Shown one piece after another: positions 48,601 to 58,212 of a DNA stretch of 64,000 nucleotides. Position numbers and translations under genes: made by a program. The notes under the pieces are model-generated. The model did not search any database, had not been told where the DNA came from, and saw only the letters and a list, made by a program, of their open reading frames with translations. Origin of the DNA: Symbiodinium kawagutii (taxonomy: Eukaryota > Sar > Dinophyceae > Suessiales > Symbiodiniaceae); assembly GCA_009767595.1 (NCBI GenBank), contig VSDK01025508.1, positions 187,557 through 251,556 on the forward strand. Direction: 5' to 3'. How positions within the stretch are numbered: the first letter of the stretch is position 1; the number at the start of each line of letters is the position of its first letter.

Positions 48601-49791
48601 GTGTATATATTTTTCCATCCGTTCGCCCCGAATGCTTGGACTTCATCTCGGCCATCAACCAAAAAGGCCTGTCTTGCATGTTTGGCAGCGCAATTCAACC
48701 AAAGCCTCAACATGTGGAACTCGCCCAGCATTCTTGAAAGCATGACATTTGGAAGAGCCTTTCAACCAGAGCATCTTGAAAACATGACATTTTTTCTAAG
48801 CAAATTTTCGGCCACAAGTCTGGTCTTGCTATTGCTCCATTTGCGGTTTCCGCCCTTGATGGCTTCGGTTGTCGTTTTTGTGGTGAAGAAGGAGGTTGGC
48901 ATCACCGTTGTCCGTGCTGATGCTGGGAACATCGTGATTTTGGATGATGTGCGACACTCCAGTAACCCCATGACCATGGATGACATGAGGCATCTGTCTT
49001 TTGACCAAGGGCAGGTGATGTTGAAGCGCCTTGGAAAGAACATCCGTGTCATCAATGGTTCAAAGTCCCAGGCTCACGCCCTGATTGTTGAGAGTTGGGG
49101 AGGAGTTCAGGAAAGAGCCAATGAACTTGACCGCATCTTCAGGTGGTCAAGCAAGGGCGAAAGCAAACTGCTCATCTTTCGCACCACCTTTGGAACTCAC
49201 TATCCCAAGGTGGTTCATGGCGGCGATGTCTTCTTTCAGGACGGCTTGGACATCAACACTGCCGCTGCGCCTACCAAGTTGGATGTTGCCACTTTGACCA
49301 TCAAGGTGGCTCGGGTGGTAATTCGTGAGCTGGGCTTTGACGCTGATGAGAAGTTCCATTTTAAGAAGAAGGACAATGCCATTGCAAACTACATCAACGG
49401 CTTCAACTGGCTCTTGGAGAACATGGCGAATGAGAAAAATGACACCGATGACAATAGCGATGATGGCAACTGTTCTGACGCTGAAAGCATTAGCGACTAC
49501 ATCCCTATCCTGCAGACCTACTTGGATGACCCGACAGACTTTGACGATGATGAGCCTGAAGGTGAGACAATCCATGTGAGCATCTATGAATTCAAGGGTC
49601 GCAAACTCTTCACTCTTCGTGATGTTGCCATTGACGCCAGTGTGGAGATGCTGAAGGACATGATTGCTGAGCATGCTGCCAACAATTCTACTGGTAAAAA
49701 GGCTCTGACTGCTGATGCTTTCAAACTTCAGTGTGATGGCGAGGGCTTTTTGACTTTGCAGCTGTTCGAGAGCGGTGCCCGCCAGCTATAG
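48601..49791 (+). CDS. Uncharacterised protein, 310-396 aa
   Basis: A complete frame of 396 codons. The likelier start is the Met at 48859 (MASVVVFVVKKEVG; 310 aa), because the first 86 codons are low in similarity to a globular domain and overlap the promoter side of the divergent methyltransferase. The predicted protein is mixed alpha/beta (VVRADAGNIVILDDVRH; FRTTFGTHYPKVVHGGDVFF), then has an acidic linker (NDTDDNSDDGNCSDAESISD) and a C-terminal segment (TIHVSIYEFKGRKLFTLRDV to the end) that might be a ubiquitin-like beta-grasp fold (inference). I recognise no family. It is the only long, unbroken, single-copy ORF in the window and lies inside the inverted repeats. Confidence 0.6.
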   Translation: MYIFFHPFAPNAWTSSRPSTKKACLACLAAQFNQSLNMWNSPSILESMTFGRAFQPEHLENMTFFLSKFSATSLVLLLLHLRFPPLMASVVVFVVKKEVGITVVRADAGNIVILDDVRHSSNPMTMDDMRHLSFDQGQVMLKRLGKNIRVINGSKSQAHALIVESWGGVQERANELDRIFRWSSKGESKLLIFRTTFGTHYPKVVHGGDVFFQDGLDINTAAAPTKLDVATLTIKVARVVIRELGFDADEKFHFKKKDNAIANYINGFNWLLENMANEKNDTDDNSDDGNCSDAESISDYIPILQTYLDDPTDFDDDEPEGETIHVSIYEFKGRKLFTLRDVAIDASVEMLKDMIAEHAANNSTGKKALTADAFKLQCDGEGFLTLQLFESGARQL

Positions 49792-49883
49792 TGATACACA
49801 TGCATTAAATTCTAAAAACAAGGCAAGTGATCGGGACAGCCAAGTATCTGCACACAGCAGAGTATGTAACGCTATTGTATCAA

Positions 49884-50264
49884 TCAGTCCACGGCATCCC
49901 AATCACGATACCCTCCAAAGTCAGGCTGCATCTCCTGCTGACTCATCTCAACATCTCCGCAGTAGAGCTGAGAGACAGCAACTACAAATGGATCTTCAGG
50001 GTCATATACAGTTGGGCATCTATCTTTCACAAGCCGATACCCTTGGATCATACAGTAAGAAAGAAAACGGTTCATGCGTGGAGGGTATTCTTTGGCTGCT
50101 GCTGTTGCCCAGCTGTTGTCAGCTCGTCGGCCTGTCAGCACCTCCAACGTCTCCCACTGGACTGGCTGCTCAAAGAAACTAGCATAGTTTTTGAAACGTT
50201 TGACATGTGCTACAGCGATGTGGGTCGGTTTGACCGACTTCGCTCCATAACTGGCCTGAAACAA
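49884..50264 (-). pseudogene. LINE C-terminal tail
   Basis: It continues the methyltransferase-like domain after a one-base frameshift in a T-run near 50265: FQASYGAKSVKPTHI, then KEYPPRMNRFLSYCMI. The YGA...KPT and KEYP elements recur in dinoflagellate retroelement proteins as far as I recall. The frame terminates at 49884. Confidence 0.6.
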
Positions 50265-52203
50265 AAAGACGCCATGTCACTAGACCAGATTGTAATAGGC
50301 GCTGCATCCAGGGTAATCGCCAGATACTTGGTTTGGTCTCGTCCTTGGGCATCTGAGGGTGCTCCAGGAGTGCAGGGCATCCACAAACGGCAGCACATTG
50401 CAAAAGTCGTAGCGCCACATACAAAAGTGTATTGGCCACCGCAACCTGAGTCAATTCCTTAGTACTGAGTCCTGCCAAGCACAGGGGGTGTCGGGCAGAC
50501 CTGACAGGGCGTGGATCTGACTCTCGGTCAGTCGGTTGAAACCTGGCTTGGCTCCAAGTTTCACAAGGAGGAGCCATTAACAGCGCTCCGATCTTTCCTT
50601 CTTTGATCCAACGTTGAAACTGTGAAAGCAATTGTGGGTTGGTCACATCATGGGATTCACTCAATGCCAAATCAATCAGCAGGATACACCCATCGATTGC
50701 GAACTCTTTCATGAGGTCTTCCAAATGACTCTGAACATCACCCTGTCGACGTCTTCCGGAGAAAAGATACGGAAACAATGGTTTGGAACATATGCTAGCA
50801 GGAGGTCGAAAGCGATACTGAAAGCAACGATGATGTTCCTGTTGCAATTGGTCATGAAGTTGAAGCACGACATCATCTCTTTCCCATAACGACGTGATCA
50901 TGTTGGGTCTCCGATGCTTATATGGCTCTATACACACCGGCTTCGCTACTGGAGGGACACGAATGTCTTGCAGAGTCATGAAAGCACAATTGAACGGAAT
51001 TGGAATCATGTGGGCCGGCTTATCAACCAATGCATTTTCTTGCCACAAACCCAAAGCTTCACGCAAAGCCAAAGTGAGTTCTGTCTGGTTGACTGTGAAC
51101 TGGTCGGACGTGGCTGCTGTATGGGTCTCTAAAACAAGGGCAGCAAGAGAACCATGGTATGGAAATGTCTCCAAACATGTCAAGATAGCATCAACTCCAC
51201 CAGTGGCAATCGCTGCTTCAACTTCCTCTAACCACGATTGTTGGTCGGGCAATGGCAGTACCGTCTGTGGTCTGGTGTCTCTACGATAAACTGCCAGAGC
51301 ACGTTGCCATGGCCATGGTCGGATAGGGCCTGATGCCTGTTGAACAGGATATTGATGGCCTTTCTTCCTTTGTTGCTTTTTGGCCTGTTTCTGGGCTACT
51401 TTATGCTCTTCTTGTATCTCACTAAGCTCCTCATCATTAAGTGGCTCCACTGAGACAGCTAGTTTGAGCAAACACCCGGCGCGAAAGTATTTCAGGCGAT
51501 GAAGGAGCTGGCCCCTACTATGATACACCTTTAAACACCCTCGACACACATTTGTCCTTGCAAATCTGTGGGCAACATTGGCAATCCCATGTCGTTTAAA
51601 GGCATGTGTACACAAGGCTTTGTAGTCATCAAATGTAGCGGAACCCCCTAACTCTTCTGCTTCGGTGAGAAACGCCTTTTGAAACAAACGGAAATGTTGC
51701 CATATCTGCAAGTAGTGTTCTTGAACCTTCACAGCTTTTTTGCCAAGTCGCTGGAGTCCTTTCGGATTGGCAGCACTATAGTGAGCAATCTGTTGATCAT
51801 CACACATGTCAGCCCATGTGGCCAAAGGCAAATGTGGGGTCAAAACAGAAAGGTGTACTAAATCTGCACGGATAAGGGCAAACCAGCTAAAATCAACATG
51901 TTGACGTTGAAGTATGGCAAACAGTTCTGTGAGTTCAGTCTGAACAATCCGATCCATGAGGGAAAAACGTTGTATGGCCAAGAGCAACATCGGAGAGGGC
52001 ATCTTGACAGCCGCCAAAACATCCAAGTCGTGGACACCTGGTCCCTTTCTATGGAATGGTAACAGCAGCCGATACAACTCAATGACTTGAGAACGCCATG
52101 ATTTCACGGTATGGATACGCAAGGCTTGCCACGACCCAGCTCCAAACAGTAAGCGGCTCAAGATCAATGATTTGAAAAGCTGTTTCTTGGTTGAGAAGGG
52201 CAT
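50179..52203 (-). pseudogene. LINE C-terminal region: thumb, zinc finger, methyltransferase-like domain
   Basis: A 674-codon frame. Its first part continues the thumb/connection (LFKSLILSRLLFGAGSW). A CCHC-like finger is seen at VCRGCLKVYHSRGQLLHRL, then RAGC. Residues about 500-650 hold a methyltransferase-like core: ILLIDLALSESHDVTN, GALLMAPPCETWSQARF (Pro-Pro-Cys, as in the C5-methyltransferase catalytic loop) and CPALLEHPQMP (Glu-His-Pro where canonical enzymes have Glu-Asn-Pro). Whether it still methylates or only keeps the fold is unknown. It leaves frame at about 50240 and the tail continues in the next entry. Confidence 0.75.
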
Positions 52204-52338
52204 GCGAGGGGATGGATTTGAAGATGCCCTTACGAAAAAGGCTCTTGTATGGGTTCAACATCAAGAACCTGCGTCGCACCTCACAATTATTGTACCCAGT
52301 CAAGTCCTGAAGAGCTCCAAGGTACACGTAGTCCGGGA

Positions 52339-52602
52339 CTATGTCCAGTCGTTGCTCTCCCAGCGCGCAGCTGACTGAAAGGCCAAACTTGGATGTTCAT
52401 GACCTTCGTGAAGAAGCTCTGCCCATAACTCTCGACTTCCTTCTCCCCGCAGTTTCATGACTGCTGCGGTCTTGTGAGGACCAAAATTCAATTGCAATCC
52501 AAAGCTCACAACAGCTTCTTGGATCAGGGAAGTTGCAGCTCCCAATTTGGTCACTAAACTTCTTGGGGTATCGGATTGCAATAAAAAAAACCAGATCATC
52601 AA
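52339..52602 (-). pseudogene. LINE reverse transcriptase, motif D/E fragment
   Basis: A short frame following motif C by a frameshift: SFGLQLNFGPHKTAAVMKL matches the Gly-x-Leu-Asn-x-x-Lys-Thr pattern that follows the catalytic motif in non-LTR RTs. The thumb continues at 52327-52079 (YLGALQDLTG) in another frame. Confidence 0.75.
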
Positions 52603-53101
52603 CCCAGCAACCTTGAACTAGGACCTGGGGTGGAAGTTCTCCTTCGTGGATGTAGCCGGCTGGGATCCATTGTAGATTCATTTGAATATGCAGCTCGTGT
52701 TGTTGAAACAAATCCCGAACCTTGCCTAGGTAGCGACTCATCAGGAAACCAAACAACAAGTCAGCAATGGCATCACCTGGTTTTGCGCCAGAGTCAATTG
52801 ACGTGAGGGTGTCTGGATGATCACGGAGACGAAACCATGTTCCTGAAAGGGCGCTGCTCACCTGGGCTCTATGATGTCCTGAAATTCCGGCTTGTTGCAT
52901 AGCGTCAGGGGACGCCAGTTGGGCTTGGAATTCATGGAACAATTCGGGACTCCGTGCATTGAAAGAAAAAAGCTGCGCGATTCTTTCCAAACTAATTGAA
53001 CGATGCGCAATGAGGGGTCGAAAAGCTCGATAAAAAAGTCTGTTTAATGTCAACAAACAATGCGGCATGAGACAACTGTTCTTGATGACAAAACTGGGCA
53101 A
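52397..53101 (-). pseudogene. LINE reverse transcriptase, motifs B and C
   Basis: Motif B is DSGAKPGDAIADLLFGF. Motif C is CWVDDLVF, so the catalytic Asp pair is retained but the usual Tyr/Phe-Ala is Trp-Val. It leaves frame after LVFFI (about 52590). The continuing frame (52602-52339) shows LNFGPHKTAAVM, the motif D/E region. Confidence 0.85.
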
Positions 53102-53648
53102 AACTCTGCATATACAGATGTAAACAATCTGTACCCAATCCAGGAACTCCTCCCAGCTGCAAAAAAAATCGGTACTCGCAGTAGGCTGGAATCAGCCGCT
53201 GTCTGAGGAGTCCATGGTTGATCTTCGAAACAAAATTGGCCAACAAAATCGACCGAAAGTTGTCTACGGTAAGGCCTGCGTTGGGACATTTAAGCAAAGC
53301 GACCACGTCACCACCCTTCCATGCTAAGGGTTCCTCGCATCGGATTGCTATCTTAGCGACAAGAGGCCGAAGAAGGCGAGAAAAAAGTGAGGGATTGGTT
53401 TTGTAGACCTCACTGGGTAGTCCATCAGGGCCTGGGCTCTTGTTGGCTTTGGCTCCCATAAAAAATTGTTCAATTGCAAGGACCGTTGGAACAGCAGTTG
53501 GATCGTATTCCAATTCTTCAGTCCCAAAACGGGGAAACTGTATCATGGCGAGCTCTTGCAATTGCTGCCTGCTGACTGGGATTCCAGTTTCTGGGGCAGC
53601 AAAATGGCGTCTCCAATACTCTGCAGCTTCGTTCATGTCATGGGCCAT
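52992..53648 (-). pseudogene. LINE reverse transcriptase, N-terminal motifs
   Basis: Motif 0-1 region: GPDGLPSEVYKTNP. Motif 2 region: WKGGDVVALLKCPNAGLTVDNFRSILL. Motif A: ALFVDIKQTF with its catalytic Asp. It breaks out of frame just after motif A at about 53060. Confidence 0.85.
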
Positions 53649-55165
53649 CCCCTTGATTGGATGACGTACTGCTGGTATCGGTTTGAAAGCATTTGTTGTC
53701 TTCCTTCAAGTTGCCCCATCAAAGAGGTACGATACAGCCGTCTAGTATCGTGGACATGGGCTGCATCATGGAAATGTTGGACCAGTTGCTCTGCGGCGCG
53801 AATCCTGTCTTGTCGGCTGCTCTGCCTAGCAACACCATGCAGGAGACGTCGTTGTTGAATGGCCCACCATTCCTGCTTGATACACTCTTTGCGAAACCTG
53901 AGTTGGGCATCGTGATTGGGAGGAAAGATCTGAGCTGCAGGTTGAGCAGCGCGAAGTCTACGCACTGTACGCAAACGCTTCCATCGTTGAAACATTATAT
54001 ACTTTGTCAACAACGACACGTTGGATGCTGAAGTGCGAGCTAAAGCCAGCAACTGTTTGCGCCTGCGCACTTGAACTAGCTGCCATGCGTCATCAGACAT
54101 GTATCGTTGTCGTGGCAATTTTTTGGAACAGGCAAAGAATTTATCTGCTCCATGTTTGATCCACTGAGAAAGTGTTTCAGCATGACTGCCAACCCCCGTT
54201 GACCATGGGATTGAGGGTGGATTGAGTAGATATTGCTGAAAGCTTTCAACACTGGACGCATCTTTGCATTTCCGAACATCAATGGTGACTTTGCGGGAAA
54301 AACATCGAGTGGACATGTTGATCTGCTTTCGCACCTGGACTGCTGCTACAAAATGGTCTTCCTTTTGAATGACTAAGTCAACCTCATGCGCAACCCAACT
54401 ACGCACTTCAAAGGCTTGCCATGATTGAAGTAAAATGACGTAGTCAAGCCGGTGAGAAGGACCTTGGCTGGATTTCCATGTAGCATGTGGTCCCTCATGG
54501 TGCAATTCAAAAGTCGAAGGGGCCCATAATCGATGTTCCAGCAAAAACGTGCGACACAAAGTGCCGGATGCATTTTCTATCTCAGCACCCAAGTGCGAGA
54601 CAGCTTCACTTTCAACCTTTCCCATGTGCGCATTCATATCCCCCAACAAAATCAGCGGCAAATTAGGGGCAATGGCCACAACCAACTTGGATAAGTGTTG
54701 CCACCACTCTGCATATGTAGTCTCGGCTGTGTCTGCAAAAGGCGCATGAACGACTAAGGCACGAATGTGAAGATGTGGCGCGTTGATGATGGCAAACAAG
54801 TATCGGTCATGGAATGCAGCAACATGAACTTGGTTGGCTTGAAAACAAAACTGTTGGTTTCCAACTCGGGCATATGGACATGCTCTATCAAGCCATAACT
54901 CGCAACCTCGATGCCCTTCGATGGTAGAGCCCGATTGGTAAACCAGATGACTGCTGCTATGTCGAACTGTTTGTCCTCGTGTTCGGCATTCTTGCAATCC
55001 TATGACGTGACATGATGCAAGGCTAAACTGAGCTTGCAAGGTCGCAATTCGTCCAAGATCCATCAAACCTTGGTGTTGGCGTCTCTGAGTACCTGCATCC
55101 AACGTGAGCACATTGGCAGCGGCGAAGTTGAGATGTAGCATGGGATCCTCGGTGACAGGGGTCAT
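53633..55165 (-). pseudogene. LINE endonuclease (EEP family)
   Basis: A 510-codon frame. The N-terminal about 270 residues carry the exonuclease-endonuclease-phosphatase motifs: FAAANVLTLDAG (Asn), IGLQECRTRG (catalytic Glu), LLGDMNAHMG (Asp/Asn) and HRLDYVILLQ (Asp/His region). This domain nicks target DNA to prime reverse transcription. The remainder (QLVQVRRRKQLLALA, then CIKQEWWAIQQRR) is the linker toward the RT. The start is the first Met. The frame overlaps the RT fragment at 53633-53648, where a frameshift joins them. Confidence 0.85.
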
Positions 55166-55205
55166 TGCGACCTCTGGCCATGCGCCATCTACGGTCTTGT
55201 GACGA

Positions 55206-56301
55206 TTATGGAAAAAAGTTCATCAGGCGACGGTGGGGACCACTCACCGCCAGAGGCAGGTGTAACCCCACAGTGGCCCCAGGCTTGTAGCCATTGGATG
55301 CACTGAACACAATCCAGGACTGTTGGAGCAGCGGTCCGTTCCATGGTGTGGTTCTGGATGTGTGAATTGGCCCTTCCCAAGAGCCATCATAGATGGTTGT
55401 TTCCTTCATCAATGGCTGCCATTGGTCCAGGACAGAGGCGCGAAGGGGAGCAGTGGCACATAGCAGCAGCCTCTTGAGCAGTATGGGGCCCAGATTATGC
55501 CCGATACCTGCTGAGGTCCGAAGATTTTGTGGAAGATGGCCTCTCATGTGTTCCATGGGCGCATCGAAAGTCTCGCCAATGGCGCAATGCCAAGTTGGTG
55601 GCAAGGGTGGCGGATTTCACCGCCTGTTGTCCTGACCGGCATTGATCAAAATTGATCCATGGCAGGCCAAGTTGTTTGGACCAATGTTTGAAGAGAGGCA
55701 CCGTCCAAATAGAAGAACATCGCTTCCCATGCGGTGAACTCGAGCATAAATACCGCTGGGTCTTCTGGATGTTCAAGCAACAAACCTGGCGGAGGGTCCT
55801 TAATTCTTTTGGCAGCATCAGAGGCTAGAGCCTGAATCACCATCTGCCGTAGGAGAAGGACGCTGTCGTCGTCATCCGTATCGCACTGGTCCGATGGTTG
55901 GAGAGAAGGAAGACCCCATACTGAGTCCCCATACCTCCCCCGTGCTGGGACACGGGCTCCCGGCTTGGGGAACCACCGCAAGATATTCCATGTTCTGCAA
56001 TTTGGGCCTCCCAGGACCGCTTTAAGCCTGCCCTCCATGGCCACGCGACAAATGGAGGAGTAAGGTTCTTCCTTCAGCATGTCACGCGCTACCTCCTGCC
56101 CGAGGCGTTTGTTGTCGATCTCAACAATGGCGCAGGGCCATTGTGCTCTGCCGTCATGTGTGAGTGTAAGGAAGCCTCATCCTCCAGACCTGCATACAAA
56201 ACCAGGATAACGCTACCTTCCGTCGGGAACCAGGATGAAGCCATGGGTTCCCATAGCAGCCTCTGCTGGAGCCGGGGTGGGAGACTTCGAACCCCCTTCA
56301 A
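55206..56301 (-). pseudogene. Second methyltransferase-like domain, frameshifted
   Basis: Spread over at least three frames. 56301-56089 gives the motif I-like VILVLYAGLEDEASL. After a frameshift near 56125 the next frame reads VEIDNKRLGQEVARDML (motif II-like acidic residue) and continues as 56080-55646 with VLGGPNCRTWNILRWF (motif IV-like Asn-Cys) and GLLLEHPEDPAVFM (motif VI-like Glu-His-Pro). 55818-55495 and 55604-55206 carry the C-terminal part. The arrangement parallels the domain at the end of the LINE but the sequence is only distantly similar. It sits between the tyrosine recombinase and the LINE endonuclease, on the same strand. Confidence 0.65.
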
Positions 56302-56739
56302 CCTTCAGGGCAGCATCCACCATGCTTGGCCCATCATCCGTTGGAGGATGAGATCCACCAGCGGGCGTCAAATTGACACCCCCAGAATGGGAAAATTGTG
56401 TGAAGCTGTGTCCACGGAGTCGTCCGCGTCGGATTTAGAAGTCAAGGAGGAGGCATCCGCTGCCTCCACTTCAAGTTCTGCTCCATCCTTGTCCCGGCGA
56501 CTTGCGGGCGGCAGCCACCACCCTAAGTGGGATCACACGGTCATCCTCTGAAAACTCCCATGGTGAACATGATGTGTTTCCCACAGATGTCAGATTGGAG
56601 AATGAGCCTGTCGAGGCATCGTGCTCATGAAGAGCGTCATCCAGACTTCGGCGAGGTGTAGAGAGCGGGGCATGTGAGAGGGGCCAGCATCTTCCCATTC
56701 GGGGCGGTCTAAGTCCACCCTGACCTCCCTAATGTGGTC

Positions 56740-57303
56740 ATCCATCAGGATGAGCAGCTCTCCGCCACCTGACGCCACACCTTCTGGACCACATTCCTTG
56801 TCTTTGTCGTGTAAATGTCTGCGTTGGACTCCGTGGTCCAATTGCCCAAGTAGTGTCTCTGGTCCCGAAGGAAACCAGTTGGTATGCACAATCTGGGATG
56901 AAAACCCTGAAGCTATGCCAGCTCAAGGGGCCAATGAAATCCGGGCACAGAGCCCCATGACGGTGAAGTGCATTCTTCAACCATCGAAGGCACGATCAGC
57001 TGTGCAGGGACGGGCAATCAAGCCCGTGTAGTCCTTGCTCACTGTGGGGATGATGTAGTCCGCCTCCTTGAAGTACAGTAGTCCATTTGACCCATCGTGG
57101 CCCAGGCCTTGGCCAGCGGTGTCCACCAGTCCCGTCCAGTAAAGGAGTAACATGGAGCAATGAGTGGTACTGGGGCTTTCCTTGGACTTGTAAGCCGACA
57201 CAATCTTAGTCTGCCAGGCTTGACCTTCCAGTGTACCACCAGCATGTTTCATCTCATTGGGACAAGTGCGCTGGAGATCATCGAACCGAGCACTGCACGC
57301 CAC
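56740..57303 (-). pseudogene. Tyrosine recombinase catalytic domain, frameshifted
   Basis: Catalytic set on the minus strand: Arg I in CSARFDDLQ (codon at 57286-57288); a beta-hairpin Lys 27 residues later (EGQAWQTKI); HxxR in LSWHSFRVFIPD (His codon 56915-56917); then in another frame RHYLGNWTTESNADIYTT with Trp (56838-56840) and the nucleophile Tyr (56811-56813) nine residues later. Cre has R173, K201, H289-xx-R292, W315 and Y324, so the spacings agree closely. Frameshifts lie near 56980 and between 56906 and 56880; further ones are likely near 57150 and 57090. Tyrosine recombinases integrate or excise DNA by strand exchange through a 3'-phosphotyrosine link. Confidence 0.8.
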
Positions 57304-58212
57304 TTGGAACCTGTGACCGCGCAGATGTACTGGTCCATGAGGGCAACAGGGGGGATGCCCTCAGCGCCAGAGGCGTCCGTAAGCATCCCCCCAAAGCGAT
57401 CTCTTCCAATGCCCAAATCATTTCCTTGGTAGGCAAAGCGGCCTTCCGCTGTGGCCTAGAAACAATATCAACCAGGTCCTCTTGGATGGCTTTCTTCTTC
57501 CCAAGAAGGTGGGCATACTGATCCACGTCAAGAAAGCCGAACTTCTTAGCAATCCACTTGAAAATATCCCAGACCCGTTGAATCTTATGCGGCGTGGTCT
57601 AGTCCTGGGAACGCAATCCGTTCAACAAATCCCGAACATCCCGATCCGTCCAGGGGATGGCAGAAATCCCCGGCGTTGAAGGCCCTCCAGTCCTAAGCAA
57701 TAGATGCTTAGGGTACGAAAGCGGGCGTCACCCAACAAGTCCATAAACTCACGGTCTTGGTTGGGTCCTCGGACAGCGGCCATCGCCGGGATCTTGTCCG
57801 CAAAGGGAGCCAGGAGGGAGATCAGTTTCATAGCCCAACGTTCTCTGAGTTCCTGTTCCAAGCGCCGTTGTGCAATGTGCTGTTCATCCTTGATGTTGGC
57901 AGGCTTCCAGTGTCTCCATTTGGCCAAGATGGCCAGCTTGCGCTCAGGGGAGTGCTCGGGAAGTTCCTTGGCCAACTTCTGCTTGATGCCTACCTCGCTG
58001 CCAGAGGCAGGCGCAGCAGATCCAGGCATGGTGTCGTCCTCGACTTCCACCTCATCAAGGGCAATCTTCGGGACCTCCTCAAAAAGACGCGAGTGGCCAA
58101 AGGGGTTTAGGTCGTCCTTGATGTGTTCCCGGATGCGGAGGTACTGCGCAGTGTGGAGAGGTCGGCCTTGCCCAAATAGTCCATCTGGGAGGTTGGGCAA
58201 AACACATTGCAC
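57278..58212 (-). pseudogene. Tyrosine recombinase N-terminal (core-binding) region
   Basis: 58212-57622 carries a coiled, charged segment (IAQRRLEQELRERWAMKLI) and ARFRTLSIYCLGLEGLQRRGF, typical of the helical core-binding domain that precedes the catalytic domain. After a frameshift at about 57655 the reading continues IPWTDRDVRDLLNGLRSQD, hits an in-frame TAG at about 57601, and goes on TTPHKIQRVWDIFKWIAKKFGF into 57526-57278 (DQYAHLLGKKKAIQEDLVDIV). It joins the catalytic domain by another frameshift near 57300. Confidence 0.65.

Larger units (their letters stand above)
49884..55165 (-). mobile_element. Decayed LINE (non-LTR retrotransposon) ORF2
   Basis: Minus-strand order: AP-type endonuclease, reverse transcriptase, thumb/connection region, CCHC-like zinc finger, then a methyltransferase-like C-terminus. 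Fragments fall in all three frames with at least five frameshifts. It begins at the Met at 55165, 40 bp after the end of the preceding minus-strand frame, and ends near 49884. The layout fits dinoflagellate LINE-like proteins as I know them. Poly(A) or other 3' tail structure next to 49792-49883 is not obvious. Confidence 0.85.

Noticed and set aside
56270..56295. GGGTTCGAAGTCT on the minus strand, resembling a tRNA T-loop
   Set aside because: No matching D-arm, anticodon stem or acceptor stem around it; it lies in the methyltransferase-like coding region.
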